NCBI GenBank assembly: GCA_036873135.1
Contig: JAPTYO010000048.1
Span: forward strand, 186,001-250,000
Direction of reading: 5' to 3'
DNA: 64,000 bases
Source of the DNA: Clarkia xantiana subsp. parviflora
Taxonomy: Eukaryota; Streptophyta; Magnoliopsida; Myrtales; Onagraceae
The notes below the pieces were generated by a model. The model was not told the DNA's origin. It did no database searches and was given only the letters and a program-made list of their open reading frames with translations. Made by a program: the position numbers and the translations under genes. The number at the start of each line of letters is the position of its first letter. Position 1 is the first letter of the stretch. Shown here piece by piece: positions 36,063 through 47,039 of the stretch.

Positions 36063-36711
36063 GTGATGTCCGATCTTCTAGAAGATGCAGCTGCTGAAAC
36101 TAAACTTATCATGACAATTTGATTGCAAGTTTTTACCCAATTGTTGTACATTTAGATGAGCTTTAACTAATTTATCATTTACTGTTGTTGTGTTGTAATA
36201 ATGTCAAGGGTCCAAAGAATCAGTCTATATATTTGTCCTCTTCTTAAGGATCACATTTTTAATAAGCAACAATAAATGGATTTTGTGATATTATTATTAT
36301 TTTGCACAAATATGTTTCTGTATAAGCATTGGATCCTGTTTCGGCATCTAGCCAATTTCGGCCGGCTGCTTTGATTTATAATAATAGTGAGTACCATATG
36401 AAAAATTCAGCATCCATCTTTTCCTATAATAATAATAATAATAATAATAAACTAATCTAACATGTTTATTCATCGACCATATGACTCCATGAAGTGAATG
36501 GTAATCGAAGAGAGAGACGCCAAATCAACGGCTGAGAACTCAAATCTGCCCACGCAAAATTCGCTCCGATCCGACCAGTTGGCCACTCCTCGAAACGAAA
36601 ATCTCTCCTCCATTTCTCAAAAAAGATTACCACCAGAGAAGAGAAAAAGGCCCAATTCAAACTCAACTCCACATCTAACCCTAACCTCCTCTCTTCCTCC
36701 ATCCCTCAACA
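36063..36711. other. Spacer between JmjC and 14-3-3 genes
   Basis: 3' UTR of the JmjC gene (AATAAA-like signals near 36260), an (AAT)n run at about 36426-36450, then a CT/CA-rich leader of the 14-3-3 gene. Confidence 0.6.
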
Positions 36712-39484
36712 ATGGCGACTGCACCATCACCGCGCGAGGAGAACGTCTACCTTGCCAAGCTTGCCGAGCAGGCCGAGCGCTACGAGGAGATGGTTGAGTT
36801 CATGGAGAAGGTCTCCGCCGCTGCTGACTCCGAGGAGCTCACTGTTGAGGAGCGCAACCTCCTCTCCGTTGCCTATAAGAACGTCATCGGCGCTCGCCGT
36901 GCTTCCTGGCGCATCATCTCCTCCATCGAGCAGAAGGAGGAGAGCCGCGGTAACGACGACCACGTCTCCACGATCCGCGATTACCGCTCCAAGATTGAGA
37001 CCGAGCTCTCTAACATCTGTGGTGGAATCCTCAAGCTTCTTGATTCACGTCTCATTCCATCGGCTGCGTCTGGTGACTCCAAGGTGTTTTATTTGAAGAT
37101 GAAGGGAGATTACCACAGGTACTTGGCTGAGTTCAAGACTGGAGCTGAGCGCAAAGAAGCCGCCGAGAGCACCCTGTCTGCGTACAAAGCTGCTCAGGTT
37201 AGCTCTTTGCTAGATTCTTAATGATTGGATTCTAGTTCAGTTTTGAATCTTCAATTCGGGCCTTGGATTAGACTGATCTGCACATTCATTTCTGTCAACT
37301 ATCCTGGATCTCTTCTGTTGGGTAATAAATGCTCTCTATTGGTTTGGTGTATGTGAAAAATGGTGAAACTGATTATGAATATGAAGTTGGTTTTAGTTCA
37401 AAGGGAGAAAAATCAGAAGAGTTTTAGGAAAAATTGCTTTCGACTCTTCTGCCTAACTGGATCCACCCAGGCAGAAACTGAGAAAGTAGAGCTGGCTATT
37501 TTAGACGACATCTGACTACAATGTCAACATACACATCATGTAGCTCATAGACTTGATCTTTAGTTCTGCAGCATCTCATACACTTTATCAGACTTTAGGT
37601 ACCCATATCAAGTGCTGCATTGCTCCTTAAACTACTGCGAATATACTGTCTAAATTCACAATTGCTATATTGTTTTCCTTTTCTTGACCATGTATTGTTA
37701 TTTACCTAATCTGCGCATATTCCAGCATATACTACTATAAGATGATCTGAGCTTTCTGCTGTGTTTTGTTGATTTCCTAATTTACTGATGATACCATCCT
37801 TTTCATCTGTAGGATATTGCAAACGCCGAATTGGCTCCAACTCACCCAATCAGACTCGGATTGGCCCTTAACTTTTCTGTCTTCTACTATGAGATCCTCA
37901 ACTCTCCTGATCGTGCTTGCAACCTTGCGAAGCAGGTACTTCTGAAACTTCTTGTCCCTTCTATGGTTTTGTTCAGGAGTTTAGCTAAATGCTAAATGAA
38001 TGCTATTCTATAAGCTGCAAAAAAGGAGCATAACATGTTTTGACAATGCTTAATCAACATAACTGAATGATGCTTCTTTGGGAACTGCATACAATGTTGT
38101 TATGTGGTTAAATATAAGGGTTAAGAACCTATGAAAGGTCTGAACTATCACCCATGTTAACGGGAGAGGTCTGAAATTTAAAAAGTTAATAACAGAGGTC
38201 TGAAATTTCAATTTTGTTGATATGAGGTTTTCCGTCCATTTTTAGGGTTAAATTTAACAGAATTGTGTGAAATGACATTTTTGCCCCTTTAATATTTTGT
38301 TTTATTTAATATCTTATTTAAGGAAATGTGAAATGACAATTTTACCCCTAAAGTCAAATTAAAACCACCCAACTCCGGCCACCACCACCCGACTCCGGCC
38401 ACCACCACCCGACTCCGGCCACCACCACCCAACTCCGGCGACCACTACCTCGACTCCGACGACCACCACCTCGACTCCGGCAACCCGACTCCGGCCACCA
38501 CGGGGCCAAAAAAGCTCCGATCGGGGCAAAAAAGCTCCGATCGGAGCTTTGTGGCTCTGGTCGGAGCCACAGAGCTCCGGTCGGAGCTCTGTGGCTCCGA
38601 CCAGAGCCACAGAGCTCCAGATCGGAGCTCTGTGGCTCCGGCCGGGGCCACAGAGCTCCGATCTGGAGCTCTGTGGCCCCGATCGGAGCCACAGAGCTCC
38701 AGATCGGAGCTCTGTGGCTCCGGCCGGGGCCACAGAGCTCCGAAGGCTCCGATCGGAGCTTTTTTGGCCCCGATCGGAGTCCAATCGGGGCCGGTGGCTC
38801 CGATCGGAGCTCAATCGGGGCCGGTGGCTCGATTTTGGCCCAATCGGAGCCTTGGTGGTGGTCGCCGGAGCCTTGGTGGTGGTCGCCGGAGTACGGTGGT
38901 GGTCGCCGGAGTACGATTGGTGGTCGCCGGAGTACCGTGGTGGCTTCAAGGGCATTTTGGTCTTTTCACTTCATGCATGTGAGGGGCACACTTGATAGAA
39001 GGGTATTTTTGGAAATTTATTTTATTTCCGGTCACATGTTTGGCATGTGACCAATTTTCGTTAGTTTTAACGGAAAAAACTAACGGAGACCGCTGTTATC
39101 AACAAAACAGAAATTTCAGACCTCTGTTATTAACTTTTTAAATTTCAGACCTCTCCCGTTAACATGGGTGATAGTTCAGACCTTTCATAGGTTCTTAACC
39201 CTAAATTGTAAGCTAATTGTGTGTATGTGTTTAAACATTGGAAAGGCATTTGATGAAGCAATTGCTGAGCTCGATACTCTGGGAGAGGAGTCATACAAGG
39301 ACAGCACTCTGATCATGCAACTTCTTCGTGACAATCTCACCCTCTGGACATCAGACATGCAGGTACGTTAATCATTTATTTATTTAGAACAAAAGAAAGA
39401 TGTCGGAGCTGAATGCTACTTCCTCTTCAGGATGATGGAGCTGATGAGATTAAAGAAGCAGCTCCAAAGACTGACGAACAGTAG
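36712..39484 (+). CDS. 14-3-3 protein, non-epsilon type
   Basis: Four exons, 36712-37197, 37813-37935, 39246-39362 and 39431-39484, encode 259 residues. The family signature [11 protein letters not shown] is at 48-58 and the phosphopeptide-binding residues Lys56, Arg63, Arg136 and Tyr137 are all present. The nine-helix core continues through [22 protein letters not shown] and ends with the groove helix LLRDNLTLW. The tail is short and acidic ([14 protein letters not shown]). 14-3-3 dimers bind phosphorylated clients such as H+-ATPase, nitrate reductase and transcription factors in cytosol and nucleus. The N-terminus ([15 protein letters not shown]) and the four-exon structure fit the non-epsilon group. 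Intron 2 is enlarged by a 1.1-kb foldback transposon in its middle; splice sites are unaffected. Confidence 0.96.
38117..39202. mobile_element. Foldback / Mutator-like non-autonomous element in 14-3-3 intron 2
   Basis: Terminal inverted repeats start agggttaagaacctatgaaa at the left, and the right end (39110-39202) is its exact reverse complement for about 93 bases. The inner zone is also mirrored: ccggccaccacc repeats at about 38390-38500 face ggtggtggtcgccgg repeats at about 38850-38940. The core 38510-38830 is a dense set of gatcggagc/gctccgatc and cacagagctc hairpins. No transposase. Flanks are AT-rich (taaatataa / taaattgta), so a 9-bp duplication is not clean. Long inverted ends favour a MULE or foldback type. 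Confidence 0.82.
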
Positions 39485-39856
39485 GTGATTAACGATGGGT
39501 TCGGGTCAATCAAGAAAGATTGAATGCGCTCCATTGAGTATTTTCAGTAGGAGAAGTGGCTTATTCGTGACTGCTTTATTTATTTGTTCCTCTTCAATGC
39601 CCAAGATGTCAAGGCACGACTTTTGTTGCTGAATTGAATTGAATTGAATTGAATTGTCATGTTGTGTTAATTTAATTTCTGCCTTTTTTTTGGTCTCGTC
39701 GTCTTCCTCAGTTTACAATTGTGTTTTAAGTTTACCATATCTTTTTTCTTTGTTACTACTTTTGGGTTCGATTCTCCAAGTAACTTAACCTGTCTTTTGG
39801 ATGCCCCCTACATAAGTTTATTGGTTCGTGCCCAGTTGGGTGGGACTTTTCTTCCT
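39485..39856. other. 14-3-3 3' UTR and spacer
   Basis: Contains a (TTGAA)n-like short tandem gaattgaattgaattgaatt at about 39633-39654. No gene. Confidence 0.5.
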
Positions 39857-40431
39857 TAGTTGGGCTTGTGCTTTTATTTTTCAAAAGCCCGAAAATCTCG
39901 AGCCGGTCCCGAATTTATTTAACTATATATAACCTGACTATAGTTACTCTAACTACATACTAGAGACTGCGGTTACAACAAAGAAAACCATAGTAACTAG
40001 CAGAATTAAGTTTAGGCTTAGCAAATGAAAAAACGCAGCAATTACCTCTCACACCTCAGTTCTCTCCTAACTGGCTCACCTCTCCTTTGTCAATTCTTAA
40101 TTGTGCAACCCATCCTCTCACGTCGACTAAGAACAATAGAATCCAAGCTCACTGTTTCTCCAATTCCAGGTCACCGCGAGAGTTTCTCGGACTCCAAGCT
40201 CGCCGGTAAGAAGAATGGACTCCAAGCTCACCATTTCTACGACTCTAGGTCACCTTTAGAGGTTCTCCGACTCTAAACTCTCCGGTAAGAACAAAAACAA
40301 TCTCGAAATCCCGCCTCGGACGGGACATTTCTTTGTATTTGGGCTCGGCTCGAGCTAAAAAATGGTGAGCCCGAAATGCCGGACTCGGATCGGGCTAACG
40401 TTAAAGCCCGCCCGTCCCGAGGTCAGCCCTA
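39857..40431. repeat. Possible hAT-like fragment (gcccgcccgtccc type)
   Basis: GC-rich ends (tagttgggcttgtgc at the left; ggtcagccct near 40430) carry the same gcccgtcccg vocabulary as the element at 8395-9065. The 8-bp flanks do not match (ttcttcct versus ctccatat), so this is a decayed copy or the borders are wrong. Confidence 0.35.
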
Positions 40432-41036
40432 CTCCATATTACCTTTGGTTATACATGGATAATAGTTGCGTACACTATGCTACCTACTAGACACTAGTGC
40501 ACATTATAATTAGGATGGTGGGGGTAAAATTGGAATTTAAAATTGGCGGCTAAGAGAGGGTTTACGTTTGCGGGAAAAGCCCTGCCTCTTTCAATTCCAC
40601 CATTTATTTCATTCTCTTCCATTTTTGCTTCTCGTCTTCGCTTACTTTAATCTCTTAACTTCCACACGGCGGATTGACTTCCTTTCGGATTGCTGCTGTG
40701 GACTTACTCCGGCGAGACTGCAGTGCTTCACGGCCCCTCTCTCCTTGGAATCTGGCCCGGTCATTTCTAGCTCGGTGAATGTCGCGTCTGCAGCTGCGGC
40801 GGTGTCCGTGACTCCGCGTCTCTCCCAAGCTCAAGGTTTGCCTCTTGGACTGTCTAATCTCTTCTCTGATTGAACTTGGCGATGCTTGAGCAGCTGCAAG
40901 CATTCTTACTTCTTCTATCCTCTGCCTCCATTTTTGTGTGGTTGTTGGTTGAGTTCAGTTTGAATTAATCAATTTTGAGGCAAAAGCATGATCTGTTCGG
41001 TGTAGTTGAAATGTGTTCTAGTCGTAGTTGAGTAAA

Positions 41037-42293
41037 ATGTATCAAGCATTACAAAGACATTTAGGGCTTGACTTTAGGAATATTGACATCTTTCTCAACT
41101 CTGTTCATAATGTTTCCATTTCACTACTAGTACCTTATAGTTTTGCATTATTTTCCTCAGCAGCTGGTATGCGCTATTGGATCAATGAAGGGATTTGGTA
41201 TCTTAAACTTGAGAATAGATCATATATAGTCCATCTTAGCACTATCCTTGGACTAAAAAGGAACTTCCACAATAGTGCTATGCGAAAAGAATCTGAAAGT
41301 GAAGGCCCCGAACTTCCCAGCAGAAGTGATTTGAGGAAAATTAGCCGTTCTCTGAAAGTTATACGCGACCAATCCTCGGTGCTAGATCCAAAAGTGTTTG
41401 AACACAGATACAAAAAATGGTCAGAGCAGAGGAGGGATAAACTGACATCAAGCACTTTTGCTAGCGCTGTTGGGTTTTGGCCCGGGCGACGATTCCAGCT
41501 CTGGTTAGAGAAGATTGGGGCAATCAAACCGTTTGCAGGTAACTTGGCCACCATGTGGAATAACAGACGCGAAGAGGATGCCATTAGGGATTACCTAACA
41601 GTCAGAGGAGTAAACGTTGCCATCGAGGATTATAAGGTAATGACTGGGAATGCGCCTTTCATGCGTCGTCATGGCCATCAATGCCATGCTGCTGCTACAT
41701 CAAATGGGGTAGAAGAAAATGATTATTGGCTTGTTGCTTCTGCAAATGGGTTAATTAACTATCCAGAATATAATTGGCTTGCTGCTTCACCGGATGGGGT
41801 TGTTGACTGTGATGATGGGTTGCCCGGAATTCTTGAGATCAAGTGCCCTTACTTTGATGGAGAAAAGACAAAGGCTATCCCCTGGTCTCGTGTCCCGCTT
41901 TACTATATTCCTCAAGCACAGGGTTTGATGGAAATATTGGACATGGAATGGTTGGAACTCTATTGTTGGACATTAAATGGTAGCAGTCTGTTCAGGATTA
42001 AGCGCAATAAGACATATTGGTCTGATCTCAAGAACGCATTGTCTGATTTCTGGTTCCAACATGTCGAGCCCGGTAGGGATGAGCTATGGAGACATGTAAA
42101 CCCTTCTGGGGAGTTGAGGCAGGAGTTAGGTCAAGTATTAGGACAATTTCCTAAGTCATTGTTGCCTGCACCAAGGCATGAGCTCTGTAGTAAATTAGTA
42201 ATTTCAAGCCGAAAGATTGCGAATGAGTCCGTGCTTTTAGGCCGTTGGGATACGATTAAGAGACCGAGACAACAACCACTCCACTGTAAGTAA
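41037..42293 (+). CDS. YqaJ / lambda-exonuclease-like nuclease (PD-(D/E)XK fold)
   Basis: 418 residues from the first ATG, or 374 from the ATG at 41169. The second is attractive because an intron acceptor (ttttcctcag, 41160) lies just before it and a donor (caag/gtttgc, about 40832) is visible upstream; the exon before it would be 5' UTR. The domain shows KLTSSTFASAVGFW, Asp253 in SPDGVV, Glu267 and Lys269 in EIKCP, and YYIPQAQG, the order of lambda exonuclease and YqaJ-type viral recombinase active sites. Plants encode such proteins, annotated as restriction-endonuclease-like (At1g67660 group), with roles not established to my knowledge. A donor-like gtaagt overlaps the stop codon, so the 3' end could differ. 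It converges with TL29. Confidence 0.82.
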   Translation: MYQALQRHLGLDFRNIDIFLNSVHNVSISLLVPYSFALFSSAAGMRYWINEGIWYLKLENRSYIVHLSTILGLKRNFHNSAMRKESESEGPELPSRSDLRKISRSLKVIRDQSSVLDPKVFEHRYKKWSEQRRDKLTSSTFASAVGFWPGRRFQLWLEKIGAIKPFAGNLATMWNNRREEDAIRDYLTVRGVNVAIEDYKVMTGNAPFMRRHGHQCHAAATSNGVEENDYWLVASANGLINYPEYNWLAASPDGVVDCDDGLPGILEIKCPYFDGEKTKAIPWSRVPLYYIPQAQGLMEILDMEWLELYCWTLNGSSLFRIKRNKTYWSDLKNALSDFWFQHVEPGRDELWRHVNPSGELRQELGQVLGQFPKSLLPAPRHELCSKLVISSRKIANESVLLGRWDTIKRPRQQPLHCK

Positions 42294-42362
42294 AATGTTA
42301 TATTTGATAGATTAGAAAAGTAGTTTGAATTCATCACTCGCACATAGTTGTTCTATTTAGTT

Positions 42363-44187
42363 TCATAACTTGAGTTTGGTGAAATCGACTTTCTTTACTG
42401 GGTAAGTGTACGCCTCGTAATTGATGGTCTGCCCCAATGAACACAGCTTTGTCAAGGTTGTTATCAGATCAACCTGGATATGAAGGATAATATAGAAGAG
42501 TCAGTTAAGTTATAATAGCTTGCAAAAAGCAATCAAAACATGATGGGGGATAATGTTAATCGAACCTCATAATCGGTTCGAGACACGGTTTCGCGGCTTC
42601 TCTGGTATTTCTCAACCCAAGGTTGAACATCCTTATCGGTTGCTAACAGTGTCTCTATTGCAGCCTGATCCGGCCCCAGAAACGCTGACATAACTGCTAA
42701 CTGGCGGGGTCCGAAGCCAATTCTGGCGAATTTATCTTTCATTTCTTGAACGGAGGCATTGCTCCATTGAGGTACCCTTCCTTCTGGATCCACGTTCTCG
42801 CTGTCTGACCTCCCAAATTGCCTATCAAATAACCCCCACTATATAACACACATGAGTTAGTCTCTGTTTTCTGTTCTTAGTTGAATTTCAAATGATTTTT
42901 AGGATGAAAAAGCAGAAACCTGTCCAGTCGAGCCATATGCGGTGTACAACAACCGCCCCTTCTCAACATTGCCGCCACATTTTTGAATTGCAGACTGGAG
43001 AAATGTAGCCTTGACTGCACTTTGTGCTGTTACAATGATAGGAAGTTTGAAACTAACTGGGTTAATGATTAGTTAAGTAAGAATGATGATGATAGAAGTG
43101 TAAGAGTAAAAGTAAACCTCCGAAATGGATGAGATCTGCATATGAGATAGGTCCAGCTTTGGAATTAGAATCAATTTCTTTCTTAGCTTCCTCTAATAAT
43201 TTCAAAGCAGGATCCAGGCCCTTGTTCTCAGGTCTGCTAATCTCTGAGCTTCAACCAACAAGAAGAAGTCATTTTTGCTTATGAAATTCTGCAGAATACA
43301 AGCTGATGGACTGACTGAAACAGATGTGACGATTACCTGAACCGAATCGATCCGTTCGGGCCACCAGTTTTTGTAGCCTGCAGATAATTGGTAGGCGAGA
43401 TCAATTATATGTTATGCCATTGAGTATCATCAGATTAGTTTCAGGATATTCATTCACCTTGTCGTAAGTTACGGCATCATTTAGCGCCAAGGTAAGCACG
43501 GACGAGATAAGATCTGGATTCGCCTATACAAACATAACGCACGCATGCTTAAAGAATGAGAATGATAATTCAGGGAAGGCAAAACCATAACATCTGGACA
43601 CAGGATAATCTGAATTATAACCTCGAAAGCAACAGCAAGCGTCCCCTTGATAGTTGCTGAAAAAACGGATGTAAGTAGATGATGAGATGAGATGAGATTA
43701 CAAATGGGAAATTTTGACATTGTTGCTAACTTACATAGAAATTCAGAGCGTTGTCTCTGTTGGATAAGATCTGCAGCACTGGCATTTTGAACCAATGATA
43801 CTCCCATTAATGATTCCTGAAGCACAACGAAAACACATGAATTTGATCCCAACAAACATTTGAAAGATAAAAGGCGGTATCATCGATGTGGTCTTACGAA
43901 GCTGAGTGTAGCAGCGGCCAATTTGAGGACATCTCTCCGGCCGATTCCGTTACTACTCTCGTCTTCAAATTTAGCTTTGCACCGTATTACCCCCTAATAA
44001 ATTAACCACATCAATCAATGCCTGCCTTTACTATTTCAATCACTGAACTTGCATTCTGGAATCAAATTGCTACCAATGCCAATTTATGGAGAAAGGAGCT
44101 CACCGCATTGGAGGAGGAAGAGGAGAATCTTACGACAGATCGAAGAGGGACCGAATTCGGAAGAGTTCCGAGGAAGCAAACCGCCAT
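42363..44187 (-). CDS. TL29: Thylakoid lumen 29-kDa protein (TL29 / APX4)
   Basis: Ten exons on the minus strand: 44187-44104, 43993-43898, 43816-43735, 43656-43622, 43523-43458, 43377-43337, 43248-43118, 43026-42920, 42838-42566, 42473-42363. They join in frame to 341 residues. A Ser-rich transit peptide (FSSSSSN) is followed by a twin-arginine lumen signal (Arg47-Arg48, DVLKLAAATLSF) and an AxA cleavage motif (Ala72-Ser-Ala74). The mature part is ascorbate-peroxidase-like: GPNGSIRF, ISRPENKG, PISYADLI, RQLAVMSAFLGPDQ, and TDYEVDLITTL across the last junction. The family homologue is a lumenal, photosystem-II-associated protein reported to lack peroxidase activity. All introns keep frame, so the gene looks intact. 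Confidence 0.93.
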
Positions 44188-44574
44188 TGTCGACTGACTT
44201 GAATCGAATTTCTTCTCTCTGATTCAGATTGATACTTTGAAAGAAATCAATGTGATGAAGATTTTTGTGTGGAGCGCGCCAAAGAGTGTTATCCAGTTAT
44301 CCCCTTACAAAATCGTGTGTAGGGCCTGACAGGATTACCCGTTGCTGCTATTTTAATATCTACTCCTTTATTTCTCATTCAACACAATTAAGTACCCCAA
44401 CTTTATTCTTTTTAGTTTCATCCACAGTGCCTGTCAAATGGGCAATACATTCGGCATGCTTATTCCATTTCCAAGTCTAAAAGATGGGTCTTTCTTGTAG
44501 GCTTTATTTAAAAGAATGAATTAAAATAATTAATATCCTTTTACAATGTACATTTCGTAATTTCAAAAAATGAA
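44188..44574. other. Spacer between TL29 and the next gene
   Basis: TL29 promoter side and the 3' flank of the next minus-strand gene. No gene recognised. Confidence 0.5.
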
Positions 44575-45708
44575 TTATGGATGGTCATCTTCTTCAGACT
44601 GTTTAGCCGCCGGTTCAATGGCTGCTGCGACCGTCTCCATGGATGGTTGATCAGTAGCTTCTTCTGGTTTAGTGAGGACCGGTTCAGCTGTTGGTGACTT
44701 GGTCTTCAGGGCCGGTCCAAACCTAATGATAGTCTCCACTTCCTTCTCCATATTCTCTTCCATTTGCTCAATCTGCAGTTACATAACCAACCCTTGATTT
44801 GATTGGCTCTCATAAGCATATATATATATATATATTAAGTTTTTACATTAAAGAGTTAGTTTTTCATAATATAATACCTTTTCAATTAAGGCGTCCACAC
44901 GATGAGCATCTTTAGCAACTTCATCGGCCACATCTTCAACCATTTCCAGAGCCTTCTTCAATCGACCTTCCGGCAGGTGGTTCCCCACATCATCCGCCAC
45001 CTCCTCCACCTTCTCCGCTATTGCCTCCACTATTTCCGCCACATGCTCCACCGCATTTTGCATTGTCTCTACTTCATCTGTGTATATTCAACAATACAGT
45101 TATATTATATATTATTACAAACTATTTAATTAATTATTAATAATTAATCTTACTTTTCAGTTTCATCAGAGGCCCCCATTTGTTCTTCCAGAAGGGCAGT
45201 ACCACCGATATTACCATCCCCAGAATCCATAACTTCCTGCAACCAACATATTACATTTAATTACTTCACTATATATATATATATATGTACATTTTGTTGG
45301 GCATATATATGTATATATATACATAAAATGGTGAAAATGAGTAAAATTAATTTATATACCATGAACCAGGTGAGCCATCGGATGGAACATTCCCGGGTTC
45401 GACTCCACTGCGAACAACCACATCCCTACCACCATAAAATTAAACCTTAATTAATTACATCTAAACACTTTATTTCAATATATATAAGAGATGAATATAT
45501 ATACGTACATTAGGAAGCAACGGGTGGTTCTGAAAGATCTCAAGCTCCTATTAAAATTCCCTTGTGAAAACTGGGATTTACGCGAAACCGTTACTAAACC
45601 TCTAGGGTTTAAGGCAACGAAAGCTCGATTTCCGATCCTAGGAATCCCCAAACTTCTGCGGGAGCTGCAAGGAGCTGCTGTTAATGTTAACATTGATCCT
45701 GTCTTCAT
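44575..45708 (-). CDS. Plastid-type single-span helical protein, unknown function
   Basis: Five exons on the minus strand, 45708-45509, 45425-45360, 45236-45154, 45077-44878 and 44772-44575, join in frame to 248 residues. The N-terminus is rich in Ser, Arg and Thr with few acids (RRSLGIPRIGNRAF), typical of a chloroplast transit peptide. One hydrophobic span follows (WILGMVISVVLPFW, exon 3), then a long charged amphipathic helix with heptad-like spacing (VEHVAEIVEAIAEKVEEVADDVGNHLPEG) and an acidic, Pro-rich tail. Similar plant proteins exist as uncharacterised families; I know of no function. A membrane-anchored plastid protein with a coiled coil is inference. Met1 (45708) or Met6 could be the start. 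Confidence 0.85.
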
Positions 45709-46819
45709 GACTGTTTCCTTAACAAACAGGTTTGGTGCCTTGTTCGTATTGGGACCGATGTTTCTGCGGTGCGATGAATGAGAGATTTGAGTGAAGGATA
45801 TGAGATTTAGATGGGAGATTGAATACTTGAGGATGAAGAACACAGAGATTAGTAGTATATATGTTAGATTAGACAAGGACAATGATATATTACAAGCTGG
45901 TTGGTTTTGTTTAAGGATTTTGGTTGGTTTTTCAAAGTCAATTATTTTTGTGGTCAACTTGATGTTATTTACACGTTTCTTAATGCGTGTTAGATGTTGG
46001 AATAATATATTATAGTACCCTCGGAGTTTCGGGACAAAATACAACCTAATCCACTAATTAAATGATTATTTTTACTCTTTATATATATATATATATATGT
46101 ACGATTAGATGCTACATTTCCTGGCCACTTCCTTTTTAAATGAAATTTTCTTTCTTCTTTAATAATTAGTCATTTGATTTAATTAGACAGTTGGAGGAAA
46201 AGAATTTAAACACATATATATATAATAATGCAATTTAATTTATTTAACGTTATACCCGTAAATATAAAGATTCGAAACATTTTATAGCGTTAAATGTTGG
46301 ATATATATGTATACTTATAAAAAAAAATTGCAATGATGTCTTGCAGAAAAGTTGAAGGCAGATGCATTGAAAGTGGAGAAGTCCGTTGTGGAAATGAAGT
46401 ATTGGAAGATGTAGTCGTCTACATTGAACAACTAATTGATTGTATATTTATTTATATATCCACTTGGCTAGGGTTCAAATAAAGTCAGCTGTCTCACGAT
46501 GCTCCTTAATTACTTTATGACATTATTATATTTCTCTATGTAATATATATTCTGTCCTTTCTCTAATGTATGAACAAAAAAAACTAATGGATTTCTTGTC
46601 TGTCTGTCTGTCTGTCTATATTTATTATATGGAAAAACGGTAGGTACTTATTGATAAACTTATATTACAATATATACTACAAAATGTCCATTTACACATC
46701 ATTGACAATCTAACTTGGACCATCAATTTACACAACATATGTACATGACAGTCCTTAATTAGTACGACGTGAGTTAGTTCTCAAACATAAGATGATATAG
46801 TTAATAGACAATTAGTTAA
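45709..46819. other. AT-rich intergenic
   Basis: No gene supported. TA microsatellites (about 46080-46098) and a (TCTG)n run at about 46598-46618. Confidence 0.5.
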
Positions 46820-47039
46820 TGAAAACATTGCCTGAAGTGAAGAACTTTGGAATTAGGAAAGGAATTGAGAGTTGGAGAAGCAATCAACTTCATTCAATCA
46901 TCGTCCGTCTAATACAGCAGTACAAGGGCTGTATATATATAGTAAGTATTCAACTAACTAGTTTTAGGTGTTATACAGAAACCATCCCTAACTTTATAAA
47001 ATGACTAAATAGGTCCGTAATACTTCTATATTCTCCACA
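46820..47039 (-). repeat. Probable 3' LTR of the minus-strand Copia element
   Basis: On the minus strand it starts TGTGGAGAATATAG after a purine-rich pol tail and ends near GTTTTCA (220 bp). The pol frame overruns into it. The 5' LTR is missing, so the borders are inferred. Confidence 0.5.

Noticed and set aside
36498..37096. ORFs overlapping the first 14-3-3 exon
   Set aside because: Alternate frames of a GC-rich coding exon; the 14-3-3 frame has full family conservation.
38354..38995. Long overlapping ORFs of 100-198 codons on both strands in the 14-3-3 intron
   Set aside because: By-products of the palindromic GC-rich core of the foldback element; the same peptide-like phrases occur in every frame.
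39857..40431. A complete hAT element with defined borders
   Set aside because: Ends are similar in style, but the 8-bp flanks do not match, so only a low-confidence repeat is reported.
40568..40873. Plus-strand ORF before the YqaJ-like gene as its first coding exon
   Set aside because: It has no in-frame ATG (opens at a TTG) and the only ATG nearby runs into a stop; treated as likely 5' UTR.
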